The notes under the pieces are model-generated. The model saw only the letters and a list, made by a program, of their open reading frames with translations. It ran no database searches and was not told the DNA's origin. The position numbers and the translations under genes were made by a program. Below, piece after piece: positions 33,275 to 41,881 of a stretch of 64,000 bases of DNA. The DNA is taken from NCBI GenBank assembly GCA_024640765.1, contig JAHEEK010000012.1, positions 14,989 through 78,988 on the forward strand, given 5' to 3'. This stretch comes from Nereida sp024640765 (GTDB lineage Bacteria > Pseudomonadota > Alphaproteobacteria > Rhodobacterales > Rhodobacteraceae). The first letter of the stretch is position 1; the number at the start of each line of letters is the position of its first letter.

Positions 33275-33874
33275 ATGAGTTTCTTGAAGGCATCTTTGTT
33301 AAGTACTTTGTTTATTGCCGCTTTTGCTTTGGCAAGTCAGGCGTCTGATGCAGGTTTTTCATCCAAATCACGTGCTTCACTTTTCGCTTCGCAGACAGAT
33401 GTTCTGGATGGGCGTTCATCGAAACAATACGCTAGCTCGGTCAGGCTACAACCCAAATCAGCCAGTATCTCGACTCGGACAGCGCGTGATTTGCGTTATT
33501 ATGGAACTTATGACGGCCCGTATTTGAAGCTTGCCAAGGCAGTTGCGCGCAAACATCGGGTCCCAGAGGGGCTATTTTTGCGGCTTATTCAGCAGGAATC
33601 CGCTTGGAATAGCAAGGCGCGGTCGAGCAAAGGTGCAATTGGTCTGGCCCAACTCATGCCTGCAACCGCGCGCGATTTGCGGGTTGATCCGAAGGACCCA
33701 GAACAGAACCTGGAAGGTGGCGCGCGCTACCTTGCAGAACAGTACCGCACGTTTCGGTCGTGGCGTCTGGCGCTTGCGGCTTACAACGCAGGGCCGGGTG
33801 CCGTGCGCAAACACGGGGGCGTGCCTCCCTTTCGTGAAACACAAAACTACGTTCGTAAGATCTACGGAAGTTAA
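33275..33874 (+). CDS. Lytic transglycosylase (SLT domain)
   Basis: A 199-residue exported enzyme that cuts the glycan strand of peptidoglycan. A signal peptide (about 1-24, ending LASQASDAG) leads to a linker, then the SLT domain at about 90-199. Glu of LIQQESAWNSKARSS is the catalytic residue, followed by GLAQLMPATA and the family block AAYNAGPGAVRKHGGVPP. Closely spaced TTAA motifs upstream (33224-33247) make the promoter AT-rich. The 3' end overlaps the AraC pseudogene on the other strand by four bases. Confidence 0.9.
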   Translation: MSFLKASLLSTLFIAAFALASQASDAGFSSKSRASLFASQTDVLDGRSSKQYASSVRLQPKSASISTRTARDLRYYGTYDGPYLKLAKAVARKHRVPEGLFLRLIQQESAWNSKARSSKGAIGLAQLMPATARDLRVDPKDPEQNLEGGARYLAEQYRTFRSWRLALAAYNAGPGAVRKHGGVPPFRETQNYVRKIYGS

Positions 33875-34818
33875 CCACGTTGGCGTGTGGGCTGTAGCAA
33901 AGCGCGGCCAAATTTCGCTGTTAATGCTGGGCCTGTCGCGGCAGAGCGTAGCGGCTTGGGTGCAGCGCGTGTTTGGGCGCGAAAACCTGTTGGGTTTTGG
34001 CCCGTTTGCTGTTGAAAAACGCGTGTGAAGTAAGCAGCGTTTGCAAAGCTCACGCGTGCTGCGGCCTCTTGTATGCTGATGTCTGTGTCAGCAAGCAAAC
34101 GCTGCGCTTCGTATAGTTTCGTTAGCTGCAAAAGACGTGATGCGGGGACGCCGAATTCTGAACTGCAAACACGAGATAGGTGTGTGGCGGTCACGCCGAG
34201 GGCCTTGGCATAATTACTGGCCGTGTCCGATGTGCAAAATTTGTCGGCCAGCAGCGTAGTGAAACCTGCCAACAGTGTTGCGGCGGCGGTTGGCTTTATT
34301 TGATCGTTTGGCGTCCTGTTGCGCACCAACCAAACACCAAGTAGCGCTGCATGGGCTACTAATGCAGCTTCGTTGGCGGCTTATAAAGTTTGATCCAAGT
34401 TGTGCTTTGTCGGCCGCTCAACTTCATTCACAAGATTATCCCACAAGCCGTTTAGCACTGATTGTAGTTTCACGTCCGAGACGCGGACATATGCACTTAG
34501 AGTTAGCAAATTTGCCTCAGCGGTATTCGGCAGGGCCATGACTGAGCCGAATGTGCCAGCGCCAAGATCGAGAGCCATGAGGGTGTTTGCAGGCACGAAT
34601 GCCATCGCCGCGCCGGAAATCGCGCGTTTACGTCCACCGATCATGAATGACCCTGTGCCTCTTGTGATCCAAATGAATTGTGGCCAAGGAACTGAGTGGG
34701 GAAGTGACAACCGCCATTGTCCGACTTTCGTAATTTGGGCAAACGCCCGTGGCCCCAGGTGAAACGCAGGTGTCACCGCGGGGTCAGGGACCGTCTGTAT
34801 GAGGGGTGTCAGTGACAT
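33871..34818 (-). pseudogene. AraC-family regulator gene with a central TAA stop
   Basis: The 316-codon frame encodes an AraC-type transcription factor. The N-terminal half has a cupin-like ligand domain (HLGPRAFAQITKVG, WPQFIWITRGTGSFMIGG), and the C-terminal half has the two-helix-turn-helix DNA-binding domain (SIQEAAARVSFANAAYFTRVF and QQQTGQNPTGFRA). A TAA at codon 146 (34381-34383) interrupts it between the domains: DQTL-stop-AANEAAL. CAA to TAA by one C-to-T change is the likely origin. The DNA-binding half could start anew at GTG 34329, giving a constitutive fragment, but no good ribosome binding site is visible. Target genes are unknown. Confidence 0.88.
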
Positions 34819-34934
34819 AAAATAACCGAAAACTAAAAACTAACTACACGGCTACAATGTTCGAAAAAAATATGTCTAACAAGGCTTTCGATCCAGAAAA
34901 GATCAATAGGCGTTCGATTTGTGACTATCCCACC

Positions 34935-35813
34935 TCAACCAGTAGGGTCGAGCGGCATCCATTTCCCCATACGTGCGCGAAACCAAGTCCGCTGACGTTT
35001 CGCGTATTGCCGCGAAGCGGTAACTGCCAACGTGCGCGCTTCCTCCAAACTTAACTCACCATGTAAATGGCCGATTAACTCCGGCGCACCGATTGCTCTG
35101 GCGGACTGATCCGCGGGGTTCCAAGTGGCGAGATTTCGCTGTGCCTCCTCCAATGCGCCTTGCGCAAGCATGATGTCAAAACGCCGTTCAATCCGTTCGT
35201 TGACCCAGTCTTTTGGGGCATCGATCAACATTGGATGGCAGTTGGCCAGCGGGACAATCGGCGGTGGGGTGTTGTCTTGCCAGTCGCTCAGCGGGCGGCC
35301 GGTGGTTTGGGCAACTTCCCACGCCCGCGTCACGCGCATCGGGTTCGCAGGATCAATGCGGCTTCTGGTTTCATCGTCTAGTTCAGCCAAAAGCGCGTCA
35401 ATCCCATCAGCCTCAAGGCGTTCATTTGCAAGCGCGCGAACTGCGGGTGGTGTGGGGGGGATTTCGGCCAAGCCTTCTGTCAGCGCGCGAAAGTTTAAAC
35501 CGGTGCCGCCCACGATGATCAGACGTTCATTCCCCATCAACGCCTTCACATCACGTAGCCATTGACCCACCGAGTATGCGCCATTCCCCGCTACATGACC
35601 GTATAGTGCGTGCGGTGTTTGTACCTCATCCTCAACGCTGGGGCGGGCGGTTAACACGCGCCAGTTTTCGAACACTTGCAGCGCATCTGCGTTAACGATC
35701 ATGCCGCCTTTTTGTGCCGCAATTTCCATGGCTAAAGCGGACTTTCCCGACGCGGTTGCCCCTGCGATCAAAACAGGCAGCTCCGTTGAAAGTGTCTTGA
35801 TCGTGTCAAACAT
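34935..35813 (-). CDS. miaA: tRNA dimethylallyltransferase
   Basis: MiaA adds a dimethylallyl group to A37 of tRNAs that read codons starting with U. The 292-residue protein has the P-loop GATASGKSALAME, the VNADALQVF segment, and IIVGGTGLNFRAL. Length is near the alphaproteobacterial norm. It is divergent from pyrH; their starts are 92 bases apart, so they share a promoter region. Confidence 0.95.
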   Translation of the reverse strand: MFDTIKTLSTELPVLIAGATASGKSALAMEIAAQKGGMIVNADALQVFENWRVLTARPSVEDEVQTPHALYGHVAGNGAYSVGQWLRDVKALMGNERLIIVGGTGLNFRALTEGLAEIPPTPPAVRALANERLEADGIDALLAELDDETRSRIDPANPMRVTRAWEVAQTTGRPLSDWQDNTPPPIVPLANCHPMLIDAPKDWVNERIERRFDIMLAQGALEEAQRNLATWNPADQSARAIGAPELIGHLHGELSLEEARTLAVTASRQYAKRQRTWFRARMGKWMPLDPTG

Positions 35814-35904
35814 AAAAATACGCGCCTTTTGGTCATTGAACCGGCGGGCGGTTTACTCCATTTTGGCGCAAAGACAAAGTGCAAGCGATCGCGGGAGACA
35901 GCAC

Positions 35905-36624
35905 ATGGCCCATGGAACCACGTTTAAGCGGGTTATGCTTAAAATCTCAGGCGAGGCGCTGATGGGCGACCAGGGATTTGGGCTGCATCCGCCGACGGTG
36001 GAGCGTATCGCCCGCGAGGTGCAGACCGTTCACGAGATGGGCGTTGAGATTTGCATGGTGATCGGTGGGGGCAACATCTTCCGTGGTCTTCAAGGCTCTG
36101 CCCAAGGGATGGAGCGGACAACGGCTGACTATATGGGGATGCTCGCGACTGTAATGAACGCGCTTGCGATGCAATCTGCTCTTGAGGGGCACGGCATCCA
36201 TACGCGGGTCATTTCGGCCATTACAATGAACGAAGTGGCGGAGCCTTATATCCGCCGCCGCGCCGTTCGCCACCTAGAGAAAAAGCGCGTTTGCATTTTT
36301 GCAGCCGGCACGGGCAACCCCTATTTCACGACAGATACGGCTGCGACTTTGCGCGCAAACGAGATGTCCTGTGAGGCGATCTTTAAGGGCACCAAAGTTG
36401 ATGGTGTCTATGATAAAGATCCCGCGAAACACGATGATGCAGTGCGCTACGACAATGTCACCTATGATGATGTTCTCGCCAAACGCCTGAATGTGATGGA
36501 CGCCAGTGCGATTGCTTTGGCGCGCGACAACAGCCTGCCCATTATTGTTTTCAGCCTAGATGAACCCGGCGGTTTCCGCGGCATTCTGGCGGGCGAGGGG
36601 ACTTATACGCGGGTCCATCAATAA
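35905..36624 (+). CDS. pyrH: UMP kinase
   Basis: PyrH phosphorylates UMP to UDP, the entry to UTP, CTP and UDP-sugars. The 239-residue product begins with FKRVMLKISGEALMGDQG and contains VIGGGNIFRG and GTGNPYFTTDTAA, all typical for bacterial hexameric UMP kinase. ATG 35905 follows GGGAG. It starts the long cluster that continues with frr, uppS, cdsA, dxr, rseP, bamA and the lipid A genes, linking nucleotide supply, translation recycling and envelope building. Confidence 0.96.
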   Translation: MAHGTTFKRVMLKISGEALMGDQGFGLHPPTVERIAREVQTVHEMGVEICMVIGGGNIFRGLQGSAQGMERTTADYMGMLATVMNALAMQSALEGHGIHTRVISAITMNEVAEPYIRRRAVRHLEKKRVCIFAAGTGNPYFTTDTAATLRANEMSCEAIFKGTKVDGVYDKDPAKHDDAVRYDNVTYDDVLAKRLNVMDASAIALARDNSLPIIVFSLDEPGGFRGILAGEGTYTRVHQ

Positions 36625-36750
36625 CACCTTACTGGGATTAATTGCCCGCTGGATTGAGACTCGTGGCAGGCGCCTTAATCACAACACTGGATTGCAATGC
36701 CCTTCCAAGGTATAGCTCAGAAAACAAACCGTTAATATACGAGCAAACAT

Positions 36751-37314
36751 ATGTCCGACGATTTTCTTCTTGATACTGATGACCTTGAGCGCCGCATGGA
36801 CGGTGCAATCGCAAATTTGCGAGTTGAATTTGCATCTTTGCGCACCGGCCGTGCCTCGGGCTCAATGCTTGAGCCGGTTATGGTGGATGCCTACGGTTCC
36901 ATGACGCCGATTAACCAAGTGGGGACGGTCAATGTTCCCGAGCCGCGCATGGTTACGATTAACGTTTGGGACAAAGGCCTTGTGGGTAAAGTTGAAAAAG
37001 CGATCCGTGAAAGTGGCCTCGGCATCAACCCACAGCTGAACGGCACGATCATAATGCTGCCGATCCCCGAGCTGAACGAAGAGCGTCGCCGCGAGCTTAC
37101 CAAAGTTGCGGGCTCTTACGCCGAGAACGCCCGTGTCAGTGTACGTAACATTCGACGTGACGGTATGGACCAGATCAAAAAGGCCAAAAACGACGGCATG
37201 TCCGAAGATGATCAAAAGCTTTGGGAATCCGAAGTGCAGGAAATGACGGATAAATTCATCAAGGCGGTCGATGAAGCGCTTGAAGTAAAACAAGCAGAGA
37301 TCATGCAAGTGTAG
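36751..37314 (+). CDS. frr: Ribosome recycling factor
   Basis: RRF with EF-G splits the ribosome after termination. The 187-residue helical protein contains RRMDGAIANLRVEFASLRTGRAS near the N-terminus and RRDGMDQIKKAKNDG later, both family signatures. The gap to pyrH is 126 bases and the ribosome binding site is weak, so frr may also have its own promoter. uppS follows 50 bases downstream. Confidence 0.96.
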   Translation: MSDDFLLDTDDLERRMDGAIANLRVEFASLRTGRASGSMLEPVMVDAYGSMTPINQVGTVNVPEPRMVTINVWDKGLVGKVEKAIRESGLGINPQLNGTIIMLPIPELNEERRRELTKVAGSYAENARVSVRNIRRDGMDQIKKAKNDGMSEDDQKLWESEVQEMTDKFIKAVDEALEVKQAEIMQV

Positions 37315-37364
37315 CATTATCAATGACTTGCGCTATTTAGCGAATGTTTAAGGAGATTTCAGGG

Positions 37365-38129
37365 ATGTCTGGAAACGCACAACAAGGGCCCAAGCACGTC
37401 GCCGTCATTATGGATGGTAACGGTAGGTGGGCGACCACGCGTGGCCGTCCGCGGCTTTTTGGTCATCACGCAGGCGCAAAACGGGTCAAGGAAATTGTGC
37501 GGGCATGTCCCGACGTTGACGTAAAATACCTTACCATTTTTGCTTTCTCCACAGAAAATTGGAAACGTACGCAGGCCGAAGTTTCGGGGCTGATGAAGCT
37601 TTTCCGACGCTATATTTTGCGCGAAGCGAATGATTTGTTGGCGGAAGGTGTCCGTGTTCGCTTTATTGGTGACCGAGCACGTCTTGACACAAAACTTGTG
37701 AAAATGATGGATCAGCTTGAGTTGCTCACAAGCGCCAACAGCAAAGTGCACCTGACGATCGCGTTGAACTATGGGGGGCGCGATGAGGTTGCGCGCGCAA
37801 CGAAGCGGCTGGCTGCAGATGTGCAGGTGGGTACTTTACTGCCCGGTGATGTGGATGAAGAAACGCTGCCTCGCTACCTTGATACACATTTCTTGCCAGA
37901 TCCTGATCTTGTGATCCGCACCAGCGGTGAAGCGCGCATTTCTAATTTCCTTTTGTGGCAGTCCGCCTACGCAGAATACGAATTTATCGATACTTTGTGG
38001 CCGGATTTTACCAAAGATATTTTTGCAGATTTAGTGGCCTCGTATGGTGGCCGTTCACGCCGATTTGGTGGCGTTTCGGAACCAACTCAGGCATCAACGC
38101 CCCTGACCAAAGCTGTAACCGAGACCTAG
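37365..38129 (+). CDS. uppS: Undecaprenyl diphosphate synthase (cis-prenyltransferase)
   Basis: UppS extends farnesyl diphosphate to the C55 carrier used in peptidoglycan and O-antigen synthesis. The 254-residue protein has Asp17 in VIMDGNGRWAT, the catalytic motif, then HHAGAKRVKEI, FAFSTENWKR and DLVIRTSGEARISNFLLWQ. The ATG at 37365 has a perfect AAGGAG nine bases upstream, while an ATG at 37344 would include that site inside the gene. cdsA starts six bases after the stop. Confidence 0.96.
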   Translation: MSGNAQQGPKHVAVIMDGNGRWATTRGRPRLFGHHAGAKRVKEIVRACPDVDVKYLTIFAFSTENWKRTQAEVSGLMKLFRRYILREANDLLAEGVRVRFIGDRARLDTKLVKMMDQLELLTSANSKVHLTIALNYGGRDEVARATKRLAADVQVGTLLPGDVDEETLPRYLDTHFLPDPDLVIRTSGEARISNFLLWQSAYAEYEFIDTLWPDFTKDIFADLVASYGGRSRRFGGVSEPTQASTPLTKAVTET

Positions 38130-38135
38130 ACCTCA

Positions 38136-38939
38136 ATGATGCCGACCAAAACTGATGCCGCCAAATGGGATGATTTAAAGACCCGTACACTTTCTGGCAT
38201 TGGAATGGCCGTTGTTGGTGTAGCGGGGATTGTTGCAGGTGGCGTCTGGTATCAGATTCTTACTGTGTTTGTGACGGCAGTGATGGTTTGGGAAGTTGCG
38301 ATGATGATTCAGCCTGACCGGCCAACGCCTGGCATGTTGGCGGCGGCTTTAACGGCATCCGTTTTGTCGGGTTTGCTTGCCAGTGACTACCATGTGTTTT
38401 TGCCGCTTTTGTTGATCCCGCCGGTTTTTTTGGTGTTGTCGCTCAAAAGCGAACGGCTCGCTGGTTTCTGTTTTGCATTGGGAATTTTGCTTGCAGGATG
38501 GGCCCTTGTGCATTTCCGCGAAACTTATGGCACTGTTTGGATCCTTTGGTTGGTCAGTATTGTGATCGTCACAGACATCGGTGGATATTTTGCTGGCCGC
38601 ACGTTTGGTGGGCCTAAATTTTGGCCAAGCGTCAGTCCGAAAAAGACGTGGTCAGGAACTGTTGCGGGGTGGGGACTGTCGGCGCTGGTGGGCTATGTTT
38701 TTGCGGTTAATACAGATGCGGGTGCGGCTCTTCCCATCATTTCTGTAGCGCTCAGTTTTGCAGGTCAGATGGGTGATATCGCCGAAAGTGCGCTCAAACG
38801 GCGGATGGGTGTAAAAGACAGCTCCACGCTCATTCCGGGCCATGGAGGCCTGTTTGATCGGTTCGATGCGCTGTTGGGTGCCTCCCTTGTGATGCTGTTG
38901 GTCGCGATGGTGCTTGATGTGCCGGGAGTGGCATTTTGA
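38136..38939 (+). CDS. cdsA: Phosphatidate cytidylyltransferase
   Basis: CdsA makes CDP-diacylglycerol from phosphatidate and CTP, the branch point to all phospholipids. The 267-residue protein has about seven membrane helices and the signature SPKKTWSGTVAGWGLS plus the C-terminal motif HGGLFDRFDALLGAS, with the conserved Asp. The stop codon overlaps the TTG start of dxr (TTGA), indicating coupled translation. Confidence 0.94.
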   Translation: MMPTKTDAAKWDDLKTRTLSGIGMAVVGVAGIVAGGVWYQILTVFVTAVMVWEVAMMIQPDRPTPGMLAAALTASVLSGLLASDYHVFLPLLLIPPVFLVLSLKSERLAGFCFALGILLAGWALVHFRETYGTVWILWLVSIVIVTDIGGYFAGRTFGGPKFWPSVSPKKTWSGTVAGWGLSALVGYVFAVNTDAGAALPIISVALSFAGQMGDIAESALKRRMGVKDSSTLIPGHGGLFDRFDALLGASLVMLLVAMVLDVPGVAF

Positions 38940-40108
38940 AACGTGTGAGCATCTTCGGTGCCACCGGAAGTATTGGTCAAAACACAATTGATTTGATCCG
39001 CCGCGCCCCTGATGAATATCAGGTCGTGGCGCTATCGGGTGGCGCAAACATCAAGCAATTGGCTCAAGATGCGATTGAGCTTGGGGCAGAGGTAGCCGTT
39101 ACATGCTATGACGCGCGCCTTGATGAATTGCGCAGCGCGCTTGCCGGAAGCGGCGTTGATGCGCAGGCAGGCTCAACCGCGATCAAAGAAGCGGCAGCGC
39201 ACCCAGCAGATTGGATTATGTCGGCAATTGTTGGCGTCGCTGGTCTTGTTCCAAGCCTTGAGGCTGTAAAACAAGGCGCCACGCTGGCGTTGGCAAACAA
39301 GGAGTCCCTTGTCGCTGCGGGCCCGCTACTTATGCGCTTGGCCCGCGAAAATAATGCGACCATTCTGCCTGTTGATAGCGAACACTCAGCTGTTTTTCAG
39401 GCGTTGATCGGTGAAGATATGTCTGCTGTTGAGCGTGTTATCATCACTGCCAGCGGGGGTGCATTTCGCGATTGGCCTCTTGATAAGATCAGGGCAGCGA
39501 CCGTTGCAGATGCATCAAGTCATCCAAATTGGGACATGGGGCAGCGGATCACGATTGATAGCGCGTCTATGTTTAATAAGTCTTTAGAACTTATTGAAGC
39601 TAAAGAGTTTTTTAGAATTCCACCATCGCAAGTTGAGACACTTGTCCACCCTGAAAGCATGATTCATGCGCTCGTTGGTTTTAATGATGGGGCCCTGATG
39701 GCCCACGTTGGCCCGCCCGATATGCGCCATGCGATTGGGTTTGCACTACACTGGCCTGAGCGGCGAAAGCTGCCTGTTGAGCGCCTCGATCTGGCCAAGA
39801 TTGGATCATTCACATTCCGCGCCCCAGACGAAGCACGGTATCCCGCCCTAAGGCTCGCCCGCGAGGTGATGGAGCTTGGTGGGCTGTCAGGGGCTGTGTT
39901 CAACGGCGCGAAAGAGCGCGCGCTTGACCATTTTATCGCGGGTAACATTGGCTTTTTGGATATGGCGCAGGTCGTTGAGCAGGTGCTGAGCCAAATGGAC
40001 GCAGACAATCTCCTCAGAAACGCCGATATCACCCTTGATACGGTTCAGGCCGCAGACCACATGGCAAGGCAGATTGCGGACATCAAAAGCAAAGCGGTAG
40101 CCGCGTAA
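38936..40108 (+). CDS. dxr: 1-deoxy-D-xylulose 5-phosphate reductoisomerase
   Basis: Dxr carries out the second step of the MEP isoprenoid pathway, NADPH-dependent. The 390-residue protein has the N-terminal nucleotide-binding fingerprint FGATGSIGQNTIDL, ANKESLVAAG, and VDSEHSAVFQAL with the metal and substrate ligands. It begins with the rare start TTG, overlapping the cdsA stop by three bases. This supplies the isoprenoid precursors that UppS uses, just upstream. Confidence 0.96.
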   Translation: MKRVSIFGATGSIGQNTIDLIRRAPDEYQVVALSGGANIKQLAQDAIELGAEVAVTCYDARLDELRSALAGSGVDAQAGSTAIKEAAAHPADWIMSAIVGVAGLVPSLEAVKQGATLALANKESLVAAGPLLMRLARENNATILPVDSEHSAVFQALIGEDMSAVERVIITASGGAFRDWPLDKIRAATVADASSHPNWDMGQRITIDSASMFNKSLELIEAKEFFRIPPSQVETLVHPESMIHALVGFNDGALMAHVGPPDMRHAIGFALHWPERRKLPVERLDLAKIGSFTFRAPDEARYPALRLAREVMELGGLSGAVFNGAKERALDHFIAGNIGFLDMAQVVEQVLSQMDADNLLRNADITLDTVQAADHMARQIADIKSKAVAA

Positions 40109-40155
40109 TTAGCTAACGCACGAACATAAAGCGTGCAGATCGGGCGAATAACATC

Positions 40156-41484
40156 ATGGATTTAGCAAGTCTTATCAGTGAGTTTGGTGGCATCGCCTAC
40201 ACTCTTTTGGCTTTTGTGGTGGCGCTTTCCGTGATTGTCGCGATCCACGAGTACGGCCATTACATTGTGGGCCGTTGGTCGGGCATCCACGCAGAGGTCT
40301 TTAGCCTTGGTTTTGGGCCGGTGCTCTATTCACGGGTCGATCGGCGCGGCACTAAATGGCAGATCGCCGCACTACCTTTCGGCGGGTACGTCAAATTTCT
40401 AGGTGACGCAAACGCGGCTTCTGTTGGAGGTGTTGAGGGTGAGTCAGCCCCTGCGCGCAACACAATGGCGGGCGCGCCTTTGTGGGCACGCTCTGCTACC
40501 GTCGCAGCAGGGCCATTTTTCAACTTTGCACTGTCGATCCTGATTTTTGCTGGTGTAATTTTATGGGATGGCAAAGCCGCGGATCCGTTGACCATCGCTG
40601 AACTGCCGTCGCTGCCGCCCCAGATGCAGCAGGGACTTTTGGACGGTGATGCGTTAATTGAAATCAACGGCTCTGATGTGACGACAACAGAAAAGTTTGC
40701 AGCTACATTCCGCTCGCTCCCCAAGGAGCCGATTCTCGACTATGTGGTTGAGCGGGACGGCGTCCAACTTGAGGTTTCAGGGCCATACCCATCGGTTCCA
40801 ATCGTGACCAGTCTTGCGCCAAAATCAGCGGCGCTGTCTGTGAACATGAAAATTGACGATGTCATCACGGCCATAAACGGGTCTCCTGTGTTTGCCTCGG
40901 ATCAAGTGATGGCGGCTGTTGTGGCGTCCGAAGGCGCGCCATTGCTGTTGGACGTCTGGCGTGATGGTCAGACCATGCAATTTACGCTGGTCCCACGGCC
41001 GCGCGACACGCCACTAGAAGACGGAACGTTCGAGCGCCGTTGGATGATTGGCATCGGGATGGGCTGGTTTTTTGAGCCAAAAACAGAACCCGTAGGCATA
41101 GCAGAGGCCGCGATTGATGGCGTGCGGCTAACATGGGGTGTCATCACCGGCAGTTTGAACGGACTTAAACAAGTTATCACCGGCGCGATCAGCACGTGCA
41201 ACCTGAATGGCCCCGTAGGTATTGCCCAAACATCCGGCGCGATGGCCAGCCAAGGGGGGCAGAGCTTCATTTGGTTTATCGCATTTTTGTCTACGGCCGT
41301 CGGGCTTTTGAACCTGTTTCCGATCCCTGTTCTGGATGGTGGGCATTTGGTATTTCACGCGTATGAGGCCATCACGGGCCGCCAGCCGTCAGCGCGCGCG
41401 CTTGAGATATTCATGGCCGCAGGACTGACGTTGTTGTTGGGTCTGATGGTGTTTGCCTTGGGGCATGATATATTTTGCACCTGA
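40156..41484 (+). CDS. rseP: Site-2 protease RseP/EcfE
   Basis: RseP is an intramembrane zinc protease that cleaves anti-sigma factors and signal peptide remnants. The 442-residue protein has the HExxH motif at residues 31-35 (VAIHEYGHYIVG) in the first helix, two PDZ domains in the periplasmic part (about 125-300), and the third metal ligand in FPIPVLDGGHLVFHAYEA. It fits between dxr and bamA as in most alphaproteobacteria. The gene is followed by a 43-residue small gene. Confidence 0.95.
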   Translation: MDLASLISEFGGIAYTLLAFVVALSVIVAIHEYGHYIVGRWSGIHAEVFSLGFGPVLYSRVDRRGTKWQIAALPFGGYVKFLGDANAASVGGVEGESAPARNTMAGAPLWARSATVAAGPFFNFALSILIFAGVILWDGKAADPLTIAELPSLPPQMQQGLLDGDALIEINGSDVTTTEKFAATFRSLPKEPILDYVVERDGVQLEVSGPYPSVPIVTSLAPKSAALSVNMKIDDVITAINGSPVFASDQVMAAVVASEGAPLLLDVWRDGQTMQFTLVPRPRDTPLEDGTFERRWMIGIGMGWFFEPKTEPVGIAEAAIDGVRLTWGVITGSLNGLKQVITGAISTCNLNGPVGIAQTSGAMASQGGQSFIWFIAFLSTAVGLLNLFPIPVLDGGHLVFHAYEAITGRQPSARALEIFMAAGLTLLLGLMVFALGHDIFCT

Positions 41485-41641
41485 TTTCTGCCGTTTGATG
41501 CGCACCGTGCGGCATTGCGCGGACTGATATTTGACATAGGCGAAGTTGGTTCTTTGCGCACCTCGCCTAGTTTCGGCCTCATTTAGCCCCTAGATACATC
41601 ACGAACGCGCGTGTGTGCGGTCATGATTTCAGGAGGCATCT

Positions 41642-41773
41642 ATGCAAACAATTCATCAATCATATCTCAGCATGCGCCTTGTTCTGGACCTGAATTGGGA
41701 CCGTGCGCTTTACCTGGCAACAATTGCTGCTGCACTTTGGGCAGGCAGTGTGATTGGCAGCGTTTTACAATAA
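41642..41773 (+). CDS. Small membrane peptide, 43 residues
   Basis: A short gene between rseP and bamA. The ATG at 41642 is preceded by a perfect Shine-Dalgarno AGGAGG at good distance, which is the main support. The peptide begins MQTIHQSYLSMRLVLDLNW and contains one hydrophobic segment (about residues 22-41, LYLATIAAALWAGSVIGSV), so it is probably a single-pass membrane protein. I do not recognise the family. Its place in the envelope cluster suggests a membrane or outer-membrane assembly role, which is speculation. Confidence 0.6.
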   Translation: MQTIHQSYLSMRLVLDLNWDRALYLATIAAALWAGSVIGSVLQ

Positions 41774-41881
41774 CAATCACGGCCCACCTGATAACCTATC
41801 GCGGGCTGTCAGATCGTTTTGACATCATGCTGTAGAAAGGATATTTCTGGCACCAGATTTTAGGTTTTCTGGGGATAGCTA

